From: a virus
IMG/VR virus record: IMGVR_UViG_3300017917_002434
Coordinates: 62,001 to 126,000 of that record
Strand: one strand, 5' to 3'
Length of the DNA: 64,000 nt
In this document: positions 16,439 through 25,941 of the stretch, in pieces
How the letters are laid out: each line of letters opens with the position of its first letter
Position numbering within the stretch: the first letter of the stretch is position 1
Notes under the pieces: model-generated
Told to the model about the DNA's origin: nothing
The model's database searches: none
What the model saw: the letters and a program-made list of their open reading frames with translations, nothing else
Program-made: the position numbers and the translations under genes

Positions 16439-16919
16439 ATTAGGCCCCCATGAAAGCCTAGCACAGGTCAGCGACGACTGGAATTTCGCTGCTGATGGTA
16501 ACGCAGAAGAATTAGAAAAATCTATGATAGATTTTATGCTGAATAACAACGGCATAGGATTAGCAGCTAATCAAATAGGATTAACAAAAAATGTATTTGT
16601 GATTGGTAGTAAAAATATTCCCGGATATGAACCGATGGCAGTGTTTAATCCTAAAATCTTAGAGGTGAGTAAAGATACAGAGCTATTCAAAGAAGGATGT
16701 CTTAGCTATCCTGATCTTTGGTTAACTATTAAAAGACCAAAAGCTATTATAGCAGAATTTCAGAACAGCAAAGGAGATGTAGTCACTGCCGAGATGGATG
16801 GTCTTATTGCTAGATGCTTTCAACACGAATTCGACCATCTAAAGGGCATCTGTTTCGTTGACAGAGTGTCTCAGATGAAGTTACAATTAGCTATGAAAAA
16901 AATTAATAAGAGAAGATAA
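16428..16919 (+). CDS. def: Peptide deformylase
   Basis: 163 residues. All three deformylase motifs are present: [10 protein letters not shown] (residues 42-51), EGCLS (89-93) and QHEFDH (132-137), giving the Cys/His/His metal site and catalytic Glu. It removes the N-formyl group from nascent proteins. Phage deformylases are known in marine myoviruses and usually lack the C-terminal extension, as here. The gene lies between dnaJ-like and clpA-like genes in one operon. Confidence 0.92.
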   Translation: MEFKLGPHESLAQVSDDWNFAADGNAEELEKSMIDFMLNNNGIGLAANQIGLTKNVFVIGSKNIPGYEPMAVFNPKILEVSKDTELFKEGCLSYPDLWLTIKRPKAIIAEFQNSKGDVVTAEMDGLIARCFQHEFDHLKGICFVDRVSQMKLQLAMKKINKRR

Positions 16920-16922
16920 TCA

Positions 16923-19262
16923 ATGCTAGAACCAAGTAGAAAACTCCAAGCAGTCTTTGAAAAAGCGATCGATATCGCACAGAGACTTGAACACGAATAC
17001 GTTACTATCGAACATTTAACTTTTTCTATCATCTTAGATGAAGAAACTTTCAATGGTCTTAGCCAAGCTGGTTTTGCTAGTGAATTCTTAAAAGTTAATT
17101 TAGAACACTTCCTCAAGACTAAATTAGATGATATCAGAACAGGTACGTCTAATCATAAACCTAAAAGAACAACATCTGTCGAACGTGTATTGAACAGAGC
17201 GTTTACTCAGGCATTGTTCAGTGGGAGACAAGTTATAGAAGTAGAAGATGTTCTTATCGCTATTATAGGTGAAAGAAAAAGCTTCAGTTTCTTTTACATG
17301 ACAAAAGCAGGAATTACCAAAGAAAAATTAATCGAGTATTTCCAAACTAAATTTGAAAACAGCGTCGAAGCAGACGAAAGCCCAAGACTTAATCATAATC
17401 AATTGGATAAAATTCTAAATCAGTTTTGTACTAACTTGAGCCTACTGGCCAAACAAAGAAAGATCGATCCTGTTATTGGCAGGGACGATGAATTGGAAAA
17501 AATACAACTTATTCTCGCTCGCAGATCTAAGAGTAATGTTCTGTTAGTTGGAGAACCCGGTGTAGGTAAGACTGCTATCGCGGAAGGCCTAGCACGTAAG
17601 ATATTTGAAAAGAAAGTTCCTAAATTCATATTAGATCACAGTGTTTACACACTAGATATTTCTGCTCTACTAGCAGGTAGCAAATATCGTGGTGATTTTG
17701 AAGAACGTATCAAAGCAGTCCTGACTGCCTTAGAAAAGAAAGGCAAAATCATCCTGTTCATCGATGAGGCTCATATGATGAACGGTGCTGGTGCTGCTAA
17801 CGGTTCAGCAAATGACCTAGCTAATATTCTAAAGCCTATGCTGACCAAAGGTACTATGAAAGTTATCGCTTCTACCACCTGGGAAGAATATCGCAAGCAC
17901 TTCGAAAAAGATCGTGCCCTAATGCGTCGATTCCAACGTGTTACAGTTGACGAACCTACGCCAGAGCTTACTGTTAAAATTGTTAAAGGTATAAGAAAGT
18001 ATTACGAACAGTTCCATACAGTAAAAATTACCGATGCGGCTATTGAACAGGCAGTTAAGATGAGCATCAAATATATGCCGGATAAGAAATTACCGGACAA
18101 GGCTATTGATATCATCGACTGTGCTGCGGCTCGTTATAAAATAAAAGATAATGACGCAGAAACCGCGGTTAGTATCGTTGACATTGAACAGATCATGTTC
18201 GAAGTTAGTAAAATGACTAACATGCCGTTCGAAACTGTCAGCGAAAAAGAATCTAAAAATCTTTCTGACCTAGAAAGCAATCTTAAAAATTCTGTGTTCG
18301 GACAAGAATCAGCGATTTCTAATCTGTTAGATAAGATTTTTGTAGCACAAGCAGGTATGAAAGTACCTAACAAGCCTATCGGATGCTTCTTATTCGTAGG
18401 ACCGACTGGCTGCGGTAAGACAGAAACAGCTAAACAGCTCAGCGATAAAATGGCTATGCCATTAGTTCGATTTGATATGAGTGAATATCAAGAGAAACAT
18501 AGCGTGGCACGGTTGATTGGTGCTCCTCCCGGCTACGTCGGCTTTGAAGATAATGCTGGTCAGCTGATTACTAAATTACAAGAAACTCCAAATTGCGTAC
18601 TGTTGTTGGACGAGATCGAAAAAGCACATCCAGACGTTAGTAACATCTTGCTACAGTTTATGGATAATGGATTCGTAACCGGTTCAAATGGTAAACAGGC
18701 AGACGGTCGTAACACTATTCTTATTATGACATCAAACTTAGGTGCCGCTGACAACGAAAGAAATAGTATTGGATTCGGAGATCTAGAAAAAGATGGGGAA
18801 GATGACAAGGCAGTTAAAAAATTCTTTGCTCCGGAATTTCGAAATCGTCTAGATGCTGTCGTAAAATTTGGCAGTTTATCTATGGATACTGTTAAAGTTA
18901 TCGTTGACAAGTTTATGCGTGACCTTAATCAACAAATCAAAGAGAAGAGAGTCGAAATAATCTTAACTGACGACTCGAGAGATTGGCTGGCAAAGCATGG
19001 CTATAATTCAAAATTAGGTGCTAGGCCGTTAAGTAGACTTATCGATAACGAAATTAAGTCTCCGATTAGTAGAAAAATACTGTTTGGAGAACTTAAGAAT
19101 GGAGGAAAAGTCTTCGTCAATGTGGTTGACAATAAGCTAGACTTTGTTGTAAAATTACAGGAAGAAGAGCTGGATAAATTTGAAAAACGTGCTTTCAAAC
19201 ACCACAGAAGGATTCAAGAGGGTGCTCCATTAATAAAAGATGATACAGTACAAGCCAACTAA
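16923..19262 (+). CDS. ClpA-like AAA+ unfoldase
   Basis: 779 residues (E. coli ClpA 758). Order: Clp N domain (residues 1-145), AAA-1 with Walker A GEPGVGKT (about 208) and DEAH, AAA-2 with Walker A GPTGCGKT (about 493) and [12 protein letters not shown]. The ClpB coiled-coil middle domain is absent, so it is ClpA/C type. Around residue 613 the sequence [10 protein letters not shown] aligns with the ClpA ERKSIGL loop that docks on ClpP. No clpP or clpS is in the window, so host ClpP may be the partner (inference). Confidence 0.88.
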   Translation: MLEPSRKLQAVFEKAIDIAQRLEHEYVTIEHLTFSIILDEETFNGLSQAGFASEFLKVNLEHFLKTKLDDIRTGTSNHKPKRTTSVERVLNRAFTQALFSGRQVIEVEDVLIAIIGERKSFSFFYMTKAGITKEKLIEYFQTKFENSVEADESPRLNHNQLDKILNQFCTNLSLLAKQRKIDPVIGRDDELEKIQLILARRSKSNVLLVGEPGVGKTAIAEGLARKIFEKKVPKFILDHSVYTLDISALLAGSKYRGDFEERIKAVLTALEKKGKIILFIDEAHMMNGAGAANGSANDLANILKPMLTKGTMKVIASTTWEEYRKHFEKDRALMRRFQRVTVDEPTPELTVKIVKGIRKYYEQFHTVKITDAAIEQAVKMSIKYMPDKKLPDKAIDIIDCAAARYKIKDNDAETAVSIVDIEQIMFEVSKMTNMPFETVSEKESKNLSDLESNLKNSVFGQESAISNLLDKIFVAQAGMKVPNKPIGCFLFVGPTGCGKTETAKQLSDKMAMPLVRFDMSEYQEKHSVARLIGAPPGYVGFEDNAGQLITKLQETPNCVLLLDEIEKAHPDVSNILLQFMDNGFVTGSNGKQADGRNTILIMTSNLGAADNERNSIGFGDLEKDGEDDKAVKKFFAPEFRNRLDAVVKFGSLSMDTVKVIVDKFMRDLNQQIKEKRVEIILTDDSRDWLAKHGYNSKLGARPLSRLIDNEIKSPISRKILFGELKNGGKVFVNVVDNKLDFVVKLQEEELDKFEKRAFKHHRRIQEGAPLIKDDTVQAN

Positions 19263-19890
19263 AAAACTATTCTACGGTAAATGGCTATACAAAGTTAGCT
19301 ACAACATCGATGGCTGCTCATATATACGGCATAAGTCTTTTGATGGCTTAGAACGCTCTATAGACCAATTGATGCCTAATAGTACTTACAATCGTAAAAT
19401 TTTGGGCAGCAAGGAAGAATTAATTAGACTTACATCTAATCTCAAGGCGATTCCTAGAGAGTCTTACGATATCCGAGTAGAAACAAATATCATCGATGTT
19501 TATACCAACGATGAGGCTTTTTTTAACTCGTTAATCCTATTACTGCCAGGAAGAATAAGATACGCTCAAAAACCATCAACAATATCCGAACAACAGTTAA
19601 CGGATAAAAGAACTATCCTTGTAAAAAAATATCCTCAAGATAGATTTACTATGCGTGTATATCTTAAACCGCATAAGATGGAGTTATCTGATAAAGGGCC
19701 ATATATCGCATGGCTTAAAGAAATCAACGGCGTTTCTATTTCTGATGCTGTACAACAATGGTTTATAACCACTCATTGGAACTGGGACCGCAGATATATC
19801 CTCGTAGATAACGAAAAAACACTGTTATTTCTTAAATTAAAGAATTCAAGCGTTATTGGTACGGTCTATAACCTGGTTTTACAGGATTAA
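19240..19890 (+). CDS. Hypothetical protein
   Basis: 216 residues, beginning inside the last codons of the clpA-like gene. Aromatic and basic, with phrases KLFYGKWLYKVSYNIDGCSYIRH, RFTMRVYLKPHK and WFITTHWNWDRRYILV. It looks like a mixed alpha/beta soluble protein; there are no membrane segments, signal peptide or catalytic signature. The function is unknown. Confidence 0.55.
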   Translation: MIQYKPTKKLFYGKWLYKVSYNIDGCSYIRHKSFDGLERSIDQLMPNSTYNRKILGSKEELIRLTSNLKAIPRESYDIRVETNIIDVYTNDEAFFNSLILLLPGRIRYAQKPSTISEQQLTDKRTILVKKYPQDRFTMRVYLKPHKMELSDKGPYIAWLKEINGVSISDAVQQWFITTHWNWDRRYILVDNEKTLLFLKLKNSSVIGTVYNLVLQD

Positions 19891-19914
19891 TACAATTTCC
19901 GCTCAAATATAGTC

Positions 19915-19925
19915 TGCGATAAATA
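19915..19925 (+). promoter_or_regulatory. T4-type late promoter
   Basis: TGCGATAAATATAGT contains the ATAAATA core (19919-19925) with the GCG extension. It lies 27 bases before ATG 19952, opening the head-protein-like island. Confidence 0.7.
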
Positions 19926-19951
19926 TAGTATCATCTTATAAGAGAGATACT

Positions 19952-20680
19952 ATGCGAGACATTCTTAATAAACTAACAGCGATCAGCGAAACTGCCCTTA
20001 GAGACAAGGAAGATCTAGACGCTAAACGCCAAGCATTGCAGGACTTAGAATCTGATCCTGTAGCTTCCGAAGACCCTGAAATTTCTAGTGCTATAGCACA
20101 ACGCAGAGCAGATCTAGAAAAAGAAGCTAAATCTAAAGGATTCACAGAGTCTTTAGAAATAGGAGACGGGTTTGGCATTAGCTTTTCTGAAGATTTTGAA
20201 ATTGCTACTGAGATTGTAGATATTTTAGAAGACGGAATCGTTATTGATTTAGATGATACAGCATTAGACATGCTAACCAAAGAAGGTTTAGTATTCTTAG
20301 AAGGCGAAATAGTAGAGGGCGAACAGCACGGTAACAGTAAAATTTACGATAAGTGCTGGAAAGGCCATAGAAAAGTCCCAGGTAAAGCAAGAGGCGAAAA
20401 AGGTTCTTGTAAAAAGATCGGTGAGGATAAGGAAGTCGACGAAGCCGAGTATCAAGGTAAAGAAGTTCCGCTAGGTAAGAAGTTACCGGGCGATGTAAAG
20501 AAATCAAAAGTATATGTACGCAAACCAAACGGTAAAGTTGTCAAAGTAAACTTTGGCGATAAGAAGATGCGTATTAAAAAATCAAATCCAGCACGTAGAA
20601 AATCTTTCCGTGCTAGACACAACTGTAAAAATCCAGGACCACGCTGGAAGGCACGTTACTGGTCATGTAGGAGCTGGTAA
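19952..20680 (+). CDS. Virion-associated protein with DUF5872-like C-terminal cassettes
   Basis: 242 residues. The N-terminal part is acidic and helical (MRDILNKLTAISE...). It is followed by a Cys/Trp cassette IYDKCWKGHRKVPGKARGEKG and a very basic C-terminal cassette VKVNFGDKKMRIKKSNPARR continuing RKSFRARHNC...WSCRSW. I recall these cassettes from structural or head-associated proteins of marine T4-like phages. A DNA-contacting internal head or core protein is plausible given the basic C-terminus and late promoter. Confidence 0.6.
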   Translation: MRDILNKLTAISETALRDKEDLDAKRQALQDLESDPVASEDPEISSAIAQRRADLEKEAKSKGFTESLEIGDGFGISFSEDFEIATEIVDILEDGIVIDLDDTALDMLTKEGLVFLEGEIVEGEQHGNSKIYDKCWKGHRKVPGKARGEKGSCKKIGEDKEVDEAEYQGKEVPLGKKLPGDVKKSKVYVRKPNGKVVKVNFGDKKMRIKKSNPARRKSFRARHNCKNPGPRWKARYWSCRSW

Positions 20681-21027
20681 TGAGATTATTTGAATTATTT
20701 GGTCCTGAGCCTGAAAATAAAGACGAAAGAGTAAATTCAGACATAGATTATGTATCTGATTTAAAATTTTTTATCGATAACGATAATGAATTAGTTAGTC
20801 ACAGTTTATTTCCTGCTATCAAGAAGCACAAAAAATTAGGCGGAGAGCCAGGACAATATCATGTCTACCTAGACGCTGTTAGATCCGCTATACCAAAATA
20901 CTGTGCCGAATACGATATGACCGATATCCAAGAAGATGTGTTTACCAATGAAGTCATTGAAGCAGTCTGTAAAAAATTTGCTGAAGAACAGTGTAAGTAT
21001 CTAGAACGCGGCGATTATGAGAATTAA
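20680..21027 (+). CDS. Acidic protein with capsid-targeting-like N-terminus
   Basis: 115 residues, TAATG-coupled to the previous gene. The N-terminus MRLFELFGPEPENK resembles the T4 capsid-targeting leader MKTYQEFIAE. The rest is acidic and helical (DLKFFIDNDNELVSHSLFP, KKFAEEQCKYLERG). No catalytic motif is seen. A possible internal head protein by N-terminal pattern and neighbourhood. Confidence 0.5.
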   Translation: MRLFELFGPEPENKDERVNSDIDYVSDLKFFIDNDNELVSHSLFPAIKKHKKLGGEPGQYHVYLDAVRSAIPKYCAEYDMTDIQEDVFTNEVIEAVCKKFAEEQCKYLERGDYEN

Positions 21028-21703
21028 TGAATTATTTGAAGACGCTGGTAAAACAGTAGCAGTCGCCTTTGGCAGACTGAATCCACCTACGATTGGTCAT
21101 GAGAAATTAGTCGAGGCCGTATTAAAACAAAAAGCCGACGATCATTTTTTATTTGTTTCTCAGACAACTAAGACTACAGGTAAAAATGATACGAGATTTA
21201 AAAATCCTATACCATTTAATATCAAGATACATTTTGTAGAAAAAGCATTTACTAATATCCCAATAGGAGATACATCTGTTAAAACAGTTATACAGATGAT
21301 GCAATATTTAGAAGACAAAGGATATGAAAATGTAATCTTCGTCTGCGGTAGTGATCGTGTTCCAGAGTTTACACAATTACTTAATGCTCAAAATGGCGTA
21401 GATTATAATATTAAAAATTTAAAGATCGAGTCTAGCGGTGCTAGAGATCCAGACGGCGAAGGAGCAGAAGGAATGAGTGGGACTAAGCTCAGGCAGGCAG
21501 CGATCGATAATGATCTAGAAAAATTTAGATCAGGTTTAGCATCAGGTCTACAGGCAGATGCTGAGGCAGTATTTGCAGCAGTTCGAGAAGGTTTACAACC
21601 GTGGATTACAGAAAGTGTTGTTGAAGGCTACGGTCGTTATTGGTGTTCTACAGATAAAAAATGGAAAACACGCAAAGGTCCTAAACAAAAGAGATCATCA
21701 TGA
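21017..21703 (+). CDS. Nucleotidyltransferase-like protein with capsid-targeting-like N-terminus
   Basis: 228 residues. After MRINELFEDAG comes VAVAFGRLNPPTIGHEKLV, with TIGH standing in for HxGH of the cytidylyltransferase superfamily, then FVCGSDRVPEF and the C-terminal MSGTKLRQAA (second nucleotide-binding motif). The tail YGRYWCSTDKKWKTRKGPKQK is a basic Trp/Cys cassette like those in its neighbours. NMN/pantetheine-phosphate adenylyltransferase or a related activity is possible. The leader suggests packaging in the capsid. Confidence 0.6.
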   Translation: MRINELFEDAGKTVAVAFGRLNPPTIGHEKLVEAVLKQKADDHFLFVSQTTKTTGKNDTRFKNPIPFNIKIHFVEKAFTNIPIGDTSVKTVIQMMQYLEDKGYENVIFVCGSDRVPEFTQLLNAQNGVDYNIKNLKIESSGARDPDGEGAEGMSGTKLRQAAIDNDLEKFRSGLASGLQADAEAVFAAVREGLQPWITESVVEGYGRYWCSTDKKWKTRKGPKQKRSS

Positions 21704-23178
21704 GAGCAAAAGAATTTATCGTAAAGAAAAGAGATCCTAATTGGCAAACACTACAGGCCAAACGCACTAGCGGTGCTGCTGGGGCTCATAAAAATAAAAA
21801 GAAAGCTGCGAAGCAAGGTGATGTCAAACACAAAGCCAAATCTATGGCAGAGGGTTACAACCTAGGTGGTCTTGAGAAAGGCAAGTATTATCTCCACAGC
21901 ATTTACTCTGACAGTGAAATATTTACAGATCCCCGATCTGGCGATCCTATGTCATTTGACAGTTACGACGAAGCGGAAGATTTTCGCAGCGGTATGAGTG
22001 GTCGTGAACATGACGAATACCAAGTATCAGTATTCAATCAAGGGCAGTTGCTGCCTGTAGATGAAAGTGTATCAGAAGGTTCAGATTCTACCATTGCCAC
22101 CTTAGATGATGTTTTTAATGAACATGATTTTTATCGTTTAGAACACATCTGGCCCGCTTTAGAAGCAGGAGATAAAAAAGAAGCCCTAAGACAGATCAAT
22201 CATTATCTTCGCAAAGGTAAGAACCGTGCGTGGTGGGGAGACCTACAAGCCGTTGATATTAAAATAGATTCTAGCGATGTCGAGAACTCAATGGTGATGT
22301 GGAGTAAACCTATCAAGCAAGGCGTAGAGGAAGGTTTACTAACTGAAGATCCAGTAACTGCATTTGCAAGTAAAGCACATGACGAGTGGCGTCAAGGATG
22401 GATCAAACAAAACGGTGGCAAAAATCTTCCTAGAGTTAAGAAAAACAGCGACGGATCCGAGGGCGATATCAACGTTCCATTTAATAAACTTCACCCAGAC
22501 TGGCAACGAGAAAATTTGGCGGCGGGGAAGGCTGCTGAAGCCGCTGTGAAGTCGTATCCGAACGCACTTTCGGATCCCGACGAAATGGAAAAAGCTGCCG
22601 AATTTATTCATGTTGAATGGATGAAACGTAATCCCAAGGCTGATTATAATGCGGCTCAACACGTATCTTATGATCAACTGCCTGAGCCAGAAAAAGAAAA
22701 GGATCGTGTTCACGTTCGAACTATGGCTAAACTTATGGGTAAAACCGGAGGCTCTGTACAAGAATACGGAGATACTGCTAAAGGTCAGAAGATGTTGACT
22801 AAAGTTCATAAGCGAGCAGTTGATCGTATGATTAAAGCAGACGATAAGAGAGATGCTAAAGACGCTAAAAAGAATCAGCAAAGTGCTAATCGTGCTTGGG
22901 ATAGATTTGGCGAGAAAGAAAAGTATGGCGAAGATATAGAAATGGAAAGGGTAAGAGATCCCGAAGACTGGGACGAAGGCAACACCGAACCGCCAAACAA
23001 TATGGCAATCTATATTAACGGCAAGAAATGGAAAGTATTTCCAGGTCGTGGTCGATATGCCGACGACGAAAGAGAGATGAAACAGTTCTACGACTTAAAG
23101 GCATGGTGCCAAAGAAAATCAGAAGCAACAGGCAAGAAATGGGAAGTTTCTAGAACAGGCGAGCCTGCTACAGCATAA
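21700..23178 (+). CDS. Multidomain head-island protein with RyR-like segment
   Basis: 492 residues, mosaic. Leader MRAKEFIVKKRDPNW; a basic stretch SGAAGAHKNKKKAAKQGD (about residues 25-45); a middle region with two acidic repeats; a segment around residues 220-280 (HDEWRQGWIKQNGG...INVPFNKLHPDWQRENLAAG) resembling RyR-type domains; a lysine-rich linker (KADDKRDAKDAKK); and a C-terminal IYINGKKWKVFPGRGRYAD domain found in other marine phage proteins. Likely a virion-internal protein; no catalysis is predicted. Confidence 0.5.
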   Translation: MRAKEFIVKKRDPNWQTLQAKRTSGAAGAHKNKKKAAKQGDVKHKAKSMAEGYNLGGLEKGKYYLHSIYSDSEIFTDPRSGDPMSFDSYDEAEDFRSGMSGREHDEYQVSVFNQGQLLPVDESVSEGSDSTIATLDDVFNEHDFYRLEHIWPALEAGDKKEALRQINHYLRKGKNRAWWGDLQAVDIKIDSSDVENSMVMWSKPIKQGVEEGLLTEDPVTAFASKAHDEWRQGWIKQNGGKNLPRVKKNSDGSEGDINVPFNKLHPDWQRENLAAGKAAEAAVKSYPNALSDPDEMEKAAEFIHVEWMKRNPKADYNAAQHVSYDQLPEPEKEKDRVHVRTMAKLMGKTGGSVQEYGDTAKGQKMLTKVHKRAVDRMIKADDKRDAKDAKKNQQSANRAWDRFGEKEKYGEDIEMERVRDPEDWDEGNTEPPNNMAIYINGKKWKVFPGRGRYADDEREMKQFYDLKAWCQRKSEATGKKWEVSRTGEPATA

Positions 23179-23396
23179 TGGAACTATCAGACTTAAAACG
23201 CCTTGCTGGCATTAAGGAATTTAAAGGTTACCAACCCTATGGTGGTAGCAATATCAGCATCACTGGTACTGAAAAAAGACAATTAGAAAAGAAACACAAC
23301 ATTAGGCCCGGGACACCAGAATGGTTTAAGTTATGGTTTAGTTTGCCGTACCTAACAGGAGAAAAACCAGTAGGAGACGATCAATGGTCGAGATAA
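23178..23396 (+). CDS. Small head-island protein
   Basis: 72 residues, TAATG-coupled. The N-terminus [18 protein letters not shown] is a leader phrase seen in core-type proteins, and the C-terminal [19 protein letters not shown] is a compact aromatic motif. It overlaps the IscA-like gene by 13 bases. The function is unknown; it is probably structural by context. Confidence 0.5.
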   Translation: MELSDLKRLAGIKEFKGYQPYGGSNISITGTEKRQLEKKHNIRPGTPEWFKLWFSLPYLTGEKPVGDDQWSR

Positions 23397-23710
23397 GCGA
23401 ATCAGCAAAAGCTAAAGTAATTGATTTATTAAATGAGGAAAATAATCCCGATTTAAAATTAAGAACATTTGTACAAGGTGGCGGCTGCTCTGGATTCCAA
23501 TACGGCTTTACTTTTGACGAAGAACAGAATGATGATGATTGGGAAATAAATCTAGACGGTAAGTGGAAGCTATTAGTAGATTCGATGAGCATGACCTATC
23601 TTAACGGAGCCCAGATCGACTACACCGATGATATTAATGGTAGTCAATTTACAATTAAGAATCCCAATGCTCAAACAACATGCGGATGCGGAAGTAGTTT
23701 TACAATATGA
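23384..23710 (+). CDS. A-type iron-sulfur carrier (IscA/ErpA/HesB-like)
   Basis: 108 residues, full family length. The three conserved cysteines are present: GGGCSGF (Cys 35) and TCGCGSSF (Cys 100 and 102). The family carries or inserts Fe-S clusters. It sits inside a head-protein-like island without other Fe-S assembly genes. Two radical SAM proteins in this phage (QueE-like, 42643; twitch-type, 48412) could be clients; that link is inference. Confidence 0.88.
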   Translation: MVEISESAKAKVIDLLNEENNPDLKLRTFVQGGGCSGFQYGFTFDEEQNDDDWEINLDGKWKLLVDSMSMTYLNGAQIDYTDDINGSQFTIKNPNAQTTCGCGSSFTI

Positions 23711-23781
23711 ACCAATATCCAGTATATCCAGAACAACAAGGCGAACAAGATCGCCCTTTAAATCCCTACGGACAACACTAA
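23707..23781 (+). CDS. Micro-ORF of 24 residues
   Basis: ATG 23707 overlaps the IscA-like stop (ATGA) and its own stop TAA (23779-23781) overlaps the next ATG (TAATG). The peptide is proline, glutamine and tyrosine rich ([17 protein letters not shown]). Perfect coupling on both sides argues for translation, if only to pass ribosomes on to the HAD gene. It could also be a chance ORF. Confidence 0.4.
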   Translation: MNQYPVYPEQQGEQDRPLNPYGQH

Positions 23782-25142
23782 TGAGAGCAAAAGAAATTCA
23801 GCCTAAGACATTAGTGGTCTTTGACATAGATGATACTCTGGTTCATACTCAGACCAAAGTTCATGTAGTCAAGGACGGTGAGGTAGTAAAGAGCTTAAAC
23901 AGTCACGACTTTACACATTACAAACTACAACCAGGTGAAAGTTTTGACTTTGAAGATTTTCGCAATGCTAGAGAGTTCTTTGAAAAATCTCGTCCTATCA
24001 TTCCTATGATGAATCAACTCAAGCGTGATATCGCTAGAGGAAACAAAGTTGTTATGGTCACTGCTCGTGCTGATTTCGATGACAAAGAATTGTTCTTAGA
24101 TACTTTCCGTAAGTACGGAGTAGACATTGATAAAGTACATGTCTATCGTGCGGGAAACAGTAAACAGGGAACCACAGAGGAACGTAAAAAAGCTATCATA
24201 AAAACTCTGTTAGATAAAGACAATTATAGCAAAGCTATCATGTATGATGATGCTAAACCTAATCTACATACATTTATAGAATTAAAAAATGACCATCCTA
24301 AGACACGCTTTTATGCTTGGCATGTAAGCCTAGAAGGAGAAGCCTCAGAATATATGAGAGAAGGAATGGTCAGCGAAAAGAGACGCCGACGCAAATTCAG
24401 AGGAGCAGCCTACGGTCCGGGACCATTCGGCGGGTATGGATATGCTACAGGATACAGCGGAGATGGTGGCGGTGCTGTGGGAGAAGCTAGTTACGCAGGT
24501 AACATCGGTGCTATGGAAGTGTTCAAGTTCATGCAGAAAGCAGGACCTGAAGAAAAAGAAATCCTAAAACAATTAATTGCTAGAAAGGATTATAGTCGTG
24601 CGTGGGCATTGATACAGGGGCTAACTGGTGTTAAACTTCAAGGTAAAGAATTTGAGGATCAACATCCTAACGAACAGCCCAGAGGTCCTGAAACTAAACC
24701 AACTATGCCCAAAGGTACAGTCAAAGTAGATGTATCCGATGTCTACGATTGGTACAAATTAGGTCAGCATATTAGTAATATGCGAGGACTGGGCAAACAC
24801 GATTTTGGACAAGGTCCGCCTAGCACTATTTTTTCATTCGGGGACGAAGAATTAGAACACAAATATATTCAGGCATTGCTAAAGACAGGATTAACAACGA
24901 CCGACATCGACCCTGCTGGTCACAAAAAACGCAAAGGACAAAAAGTAGATCCTACTTATAATGTTGAAAATTTTGCTGATGGTAAAGTAAAAGGCAAAAG
25001 CCGACCTGGTCGTGTAAAACGTGCCGGTGCTAGCTGTGACGGATCTGTAACTGACCTAAGAAAACGTGCTAAAAATTCATCAGGCGAAAAAGCCAAGATG
25101 TATCACTGGTGTGCTAATATGAAATCAGGACGCGGTAAATAA
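23781..25142 (+). CDS. HAD-superfamily phosphatase fused to head-type basic cassette
   Basis: 453 residues from ATG 23781; longer upstream frames run through the IscA-like gene and are not credible. HAD motifs: VVFDIDDTLVHT (DxDxT), VMVTARAD, and IMYDDAKPN. This layout resembles 5'-nucleotidase or polynucleotide-kinase-3'-phosphatase domains. A Gly/Tyr-rich linker (GGYGYATGYSGDGGG) follows, a helical domain, and a C-terminal cassette GRVKRAGASCDGSVTDLRKR ... MYHWCANMKSG seen in marine phage structural proteins. Leader MRAKEIQPK. Possibly a packaged enzyme acting on nucleic acid ends. Confidence 0.65.
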   Translation: MRAKEIQPKTLVVFDIDDTLVHTQTKVHVVKDGEVVKSLNSHDFTHYKLQPGESFDFEDFRNAREFFEKSRPIIPMMNQLKRDIARGNKVVMVTARADFDDKELFLDTFRKYGVDIDKVHVYRAGNSKQGTTEERKKAIIKTLLDKDNYSKAIMYDDAKPNLHTFIELKNDHPKTRFYAWHVSLEGEASEYMREGMVSEKRRRRKFRGAAYGPGPFGGYGYATGYSGDGGGAVGEASYAGNIGAMEVFKFMQKAGPEEKEILKQLIARKDYSRAWALIQGLTGVKLQGKEFEDQHPNEQPRGPETKPTMPKGTVKVDVSDVYDWYKLGQHISNMRGLGKHDFGQGPPSTIFSFGDEELEHKYIQALLKTGLTTTDIDPAGHKKRKGQKVDPTYNVENFADGKVKGKSRPGRVKRAGASCDGSVTDLRKRAKNSSGEKAKMYHWCANMKSGRGK

Positions 25143-25145
25143 ATT

Positions 25146-25331
25146 ATGAAGATTGAAGAAATCACTGGACAGTTCAAATTCTTTGCTGCTAAAGTTAAAA
25201 TTAAGCAGAGCGGTTATAGCCAGATCATCGATACTACTATAACTGCTAAAAATCAAGAAATGGCTAGAAGGTTGATTAAGGCACAATATGGAAAAACTGC
25301 CCTAGTAAGTAACGTTAGAGAAATCAAATGA
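25146..25331 (+). CDS. Small protein with capsid-targeting-like N-terminus
   Basis: 61 residues. Leader MKIEEITGQF, then alternating beta strand and helix (FFAAKVKIKQSGYSQIIDTTITAK; NQEMARRLIKAQYG), a small alpha/beta fold. It overlaps the next gene by 4 bases. Function unknown; probably part of the same head-island set. Confidence 0.5.
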   Translation: MKIEEITGQFKFFAAKVKIKQSGYSQIIDTTITAKNQEMARRLIKAQYGKTALVSNVREIK

Positions 25332-25594
25332 AAATCGCAGAAATTATATTAGAGTCAGGTACTGAGGGCGGAACTACAACAGACATGATCGCTAAAGTAG
25401 TAAACCCGCAAGTTGCTATCGGTAACGATCGAGGAAACCGCAGCTACACTGGTAGTCCAGGAAAATCGGGTACTAAAGCACCCCGTGTGCCCAAGGCTGT
25501 ACAAGCTAAAAACCCAGACGGTACTGCTAAAAATGCCCTAGATATCGATACAAACATATTTGGTTCTGGGTCTGCTATCAAAAGATATAAATAA
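25328..25594 (+). CDS. Small low-complexity protein with capsid-targeting-like N-terminus
   Basis: 88 residues. Leader MKIAEIILESG, followed by a flexible Gly/Thr/Lys-rich body (GNRSYTGSPGKSGTKAPRVPKAV) and an IFGSGSAIKRYK end. It is basic and probably unstructured, like internal head proteins. No motif of known function. Confidence 0.5.
   Translation: MKIAEIILESGTEGGTTTDMIAKVVNPQVAIGNDRGNRSYTGSPGKSGTKAPRVPKAVQAKNPDGTAKNALDIDTNIFGSGSAIKRYK
25586..25593 (+). promoter_or_regulatory. Exact TATAAATA late-promoter match
   Basis: TATAAATA at 25586-25593 is the full T4 late consensus but lies over the last codons of the upstream gene and only 6 bases before ATG 25599. A start of transcription there would leave almost no leader, so it may serve the gene at 25942 or be a coding coincidence. 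Confidence 0.4.
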
Positions 25595-25598
25595 TACT

Positions 25599-25937
25599 AT
25601 GAAGAATAATGTGTTAAATGAAGACAACGATCTAGGTCCGCAGGACCATGAAGCTTCTATGGCTAGAGCAGAGCTTTACAAATCTGCTGAATATGCCATC
25701 AAAATATTTCATATGATCCAACCAGGAGACAATCTCGAAGGATGGGTAGCTGCTAAAATTACTAAAGCTGCTGATTATCTAGATTCTGTAGCACATTATA
25801 TGGAATATCAGAAAAAATTTGAAGAGCCTAAAATGGACGACAAAATGTCCTTAGACTCGGAACCAGAAGAATCACTGACTGCTGAAGTTGCCGAAAACCT
25901 CGCAGATCAATGGAAAAAATTTAAGACACAAGGATAA
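25599..25937 (+). CDS. Hypothetical helical acidic protein
   Basis: 112 residues from ATG 25599; an upstream in-frame ATG at 25560 lies inside the previous gene and is less likely. Helical, acidic, with GPQDHEASMARAELYKSAEYAIKIFHMIQPGDNLEGWVAAKITKAADYL-type sequence (a phrase common to marine phage head-region proteins, by memory). No ribosome site is visible. Confidence 0.5.
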   Translation: MKNNVLNEDNDLGPQDHEASMARAELYKSAEYAIKIFHMIQPGDNLEGWVAAKITKAADYLDSVAHYMEYQKKFEEPKMDDKMSLDSEPEESLTAEVAENLADQWKKFKTQG

Positions 25938-25941
25938 GAAC

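Noticed and set aside
23628-23781. Longer N-terminal extension of the HAD phosphatase
   Set aside because: The extension reads through the IscA-like gene in another frame; ATG 23781 with the MRAKE leader is a better start.
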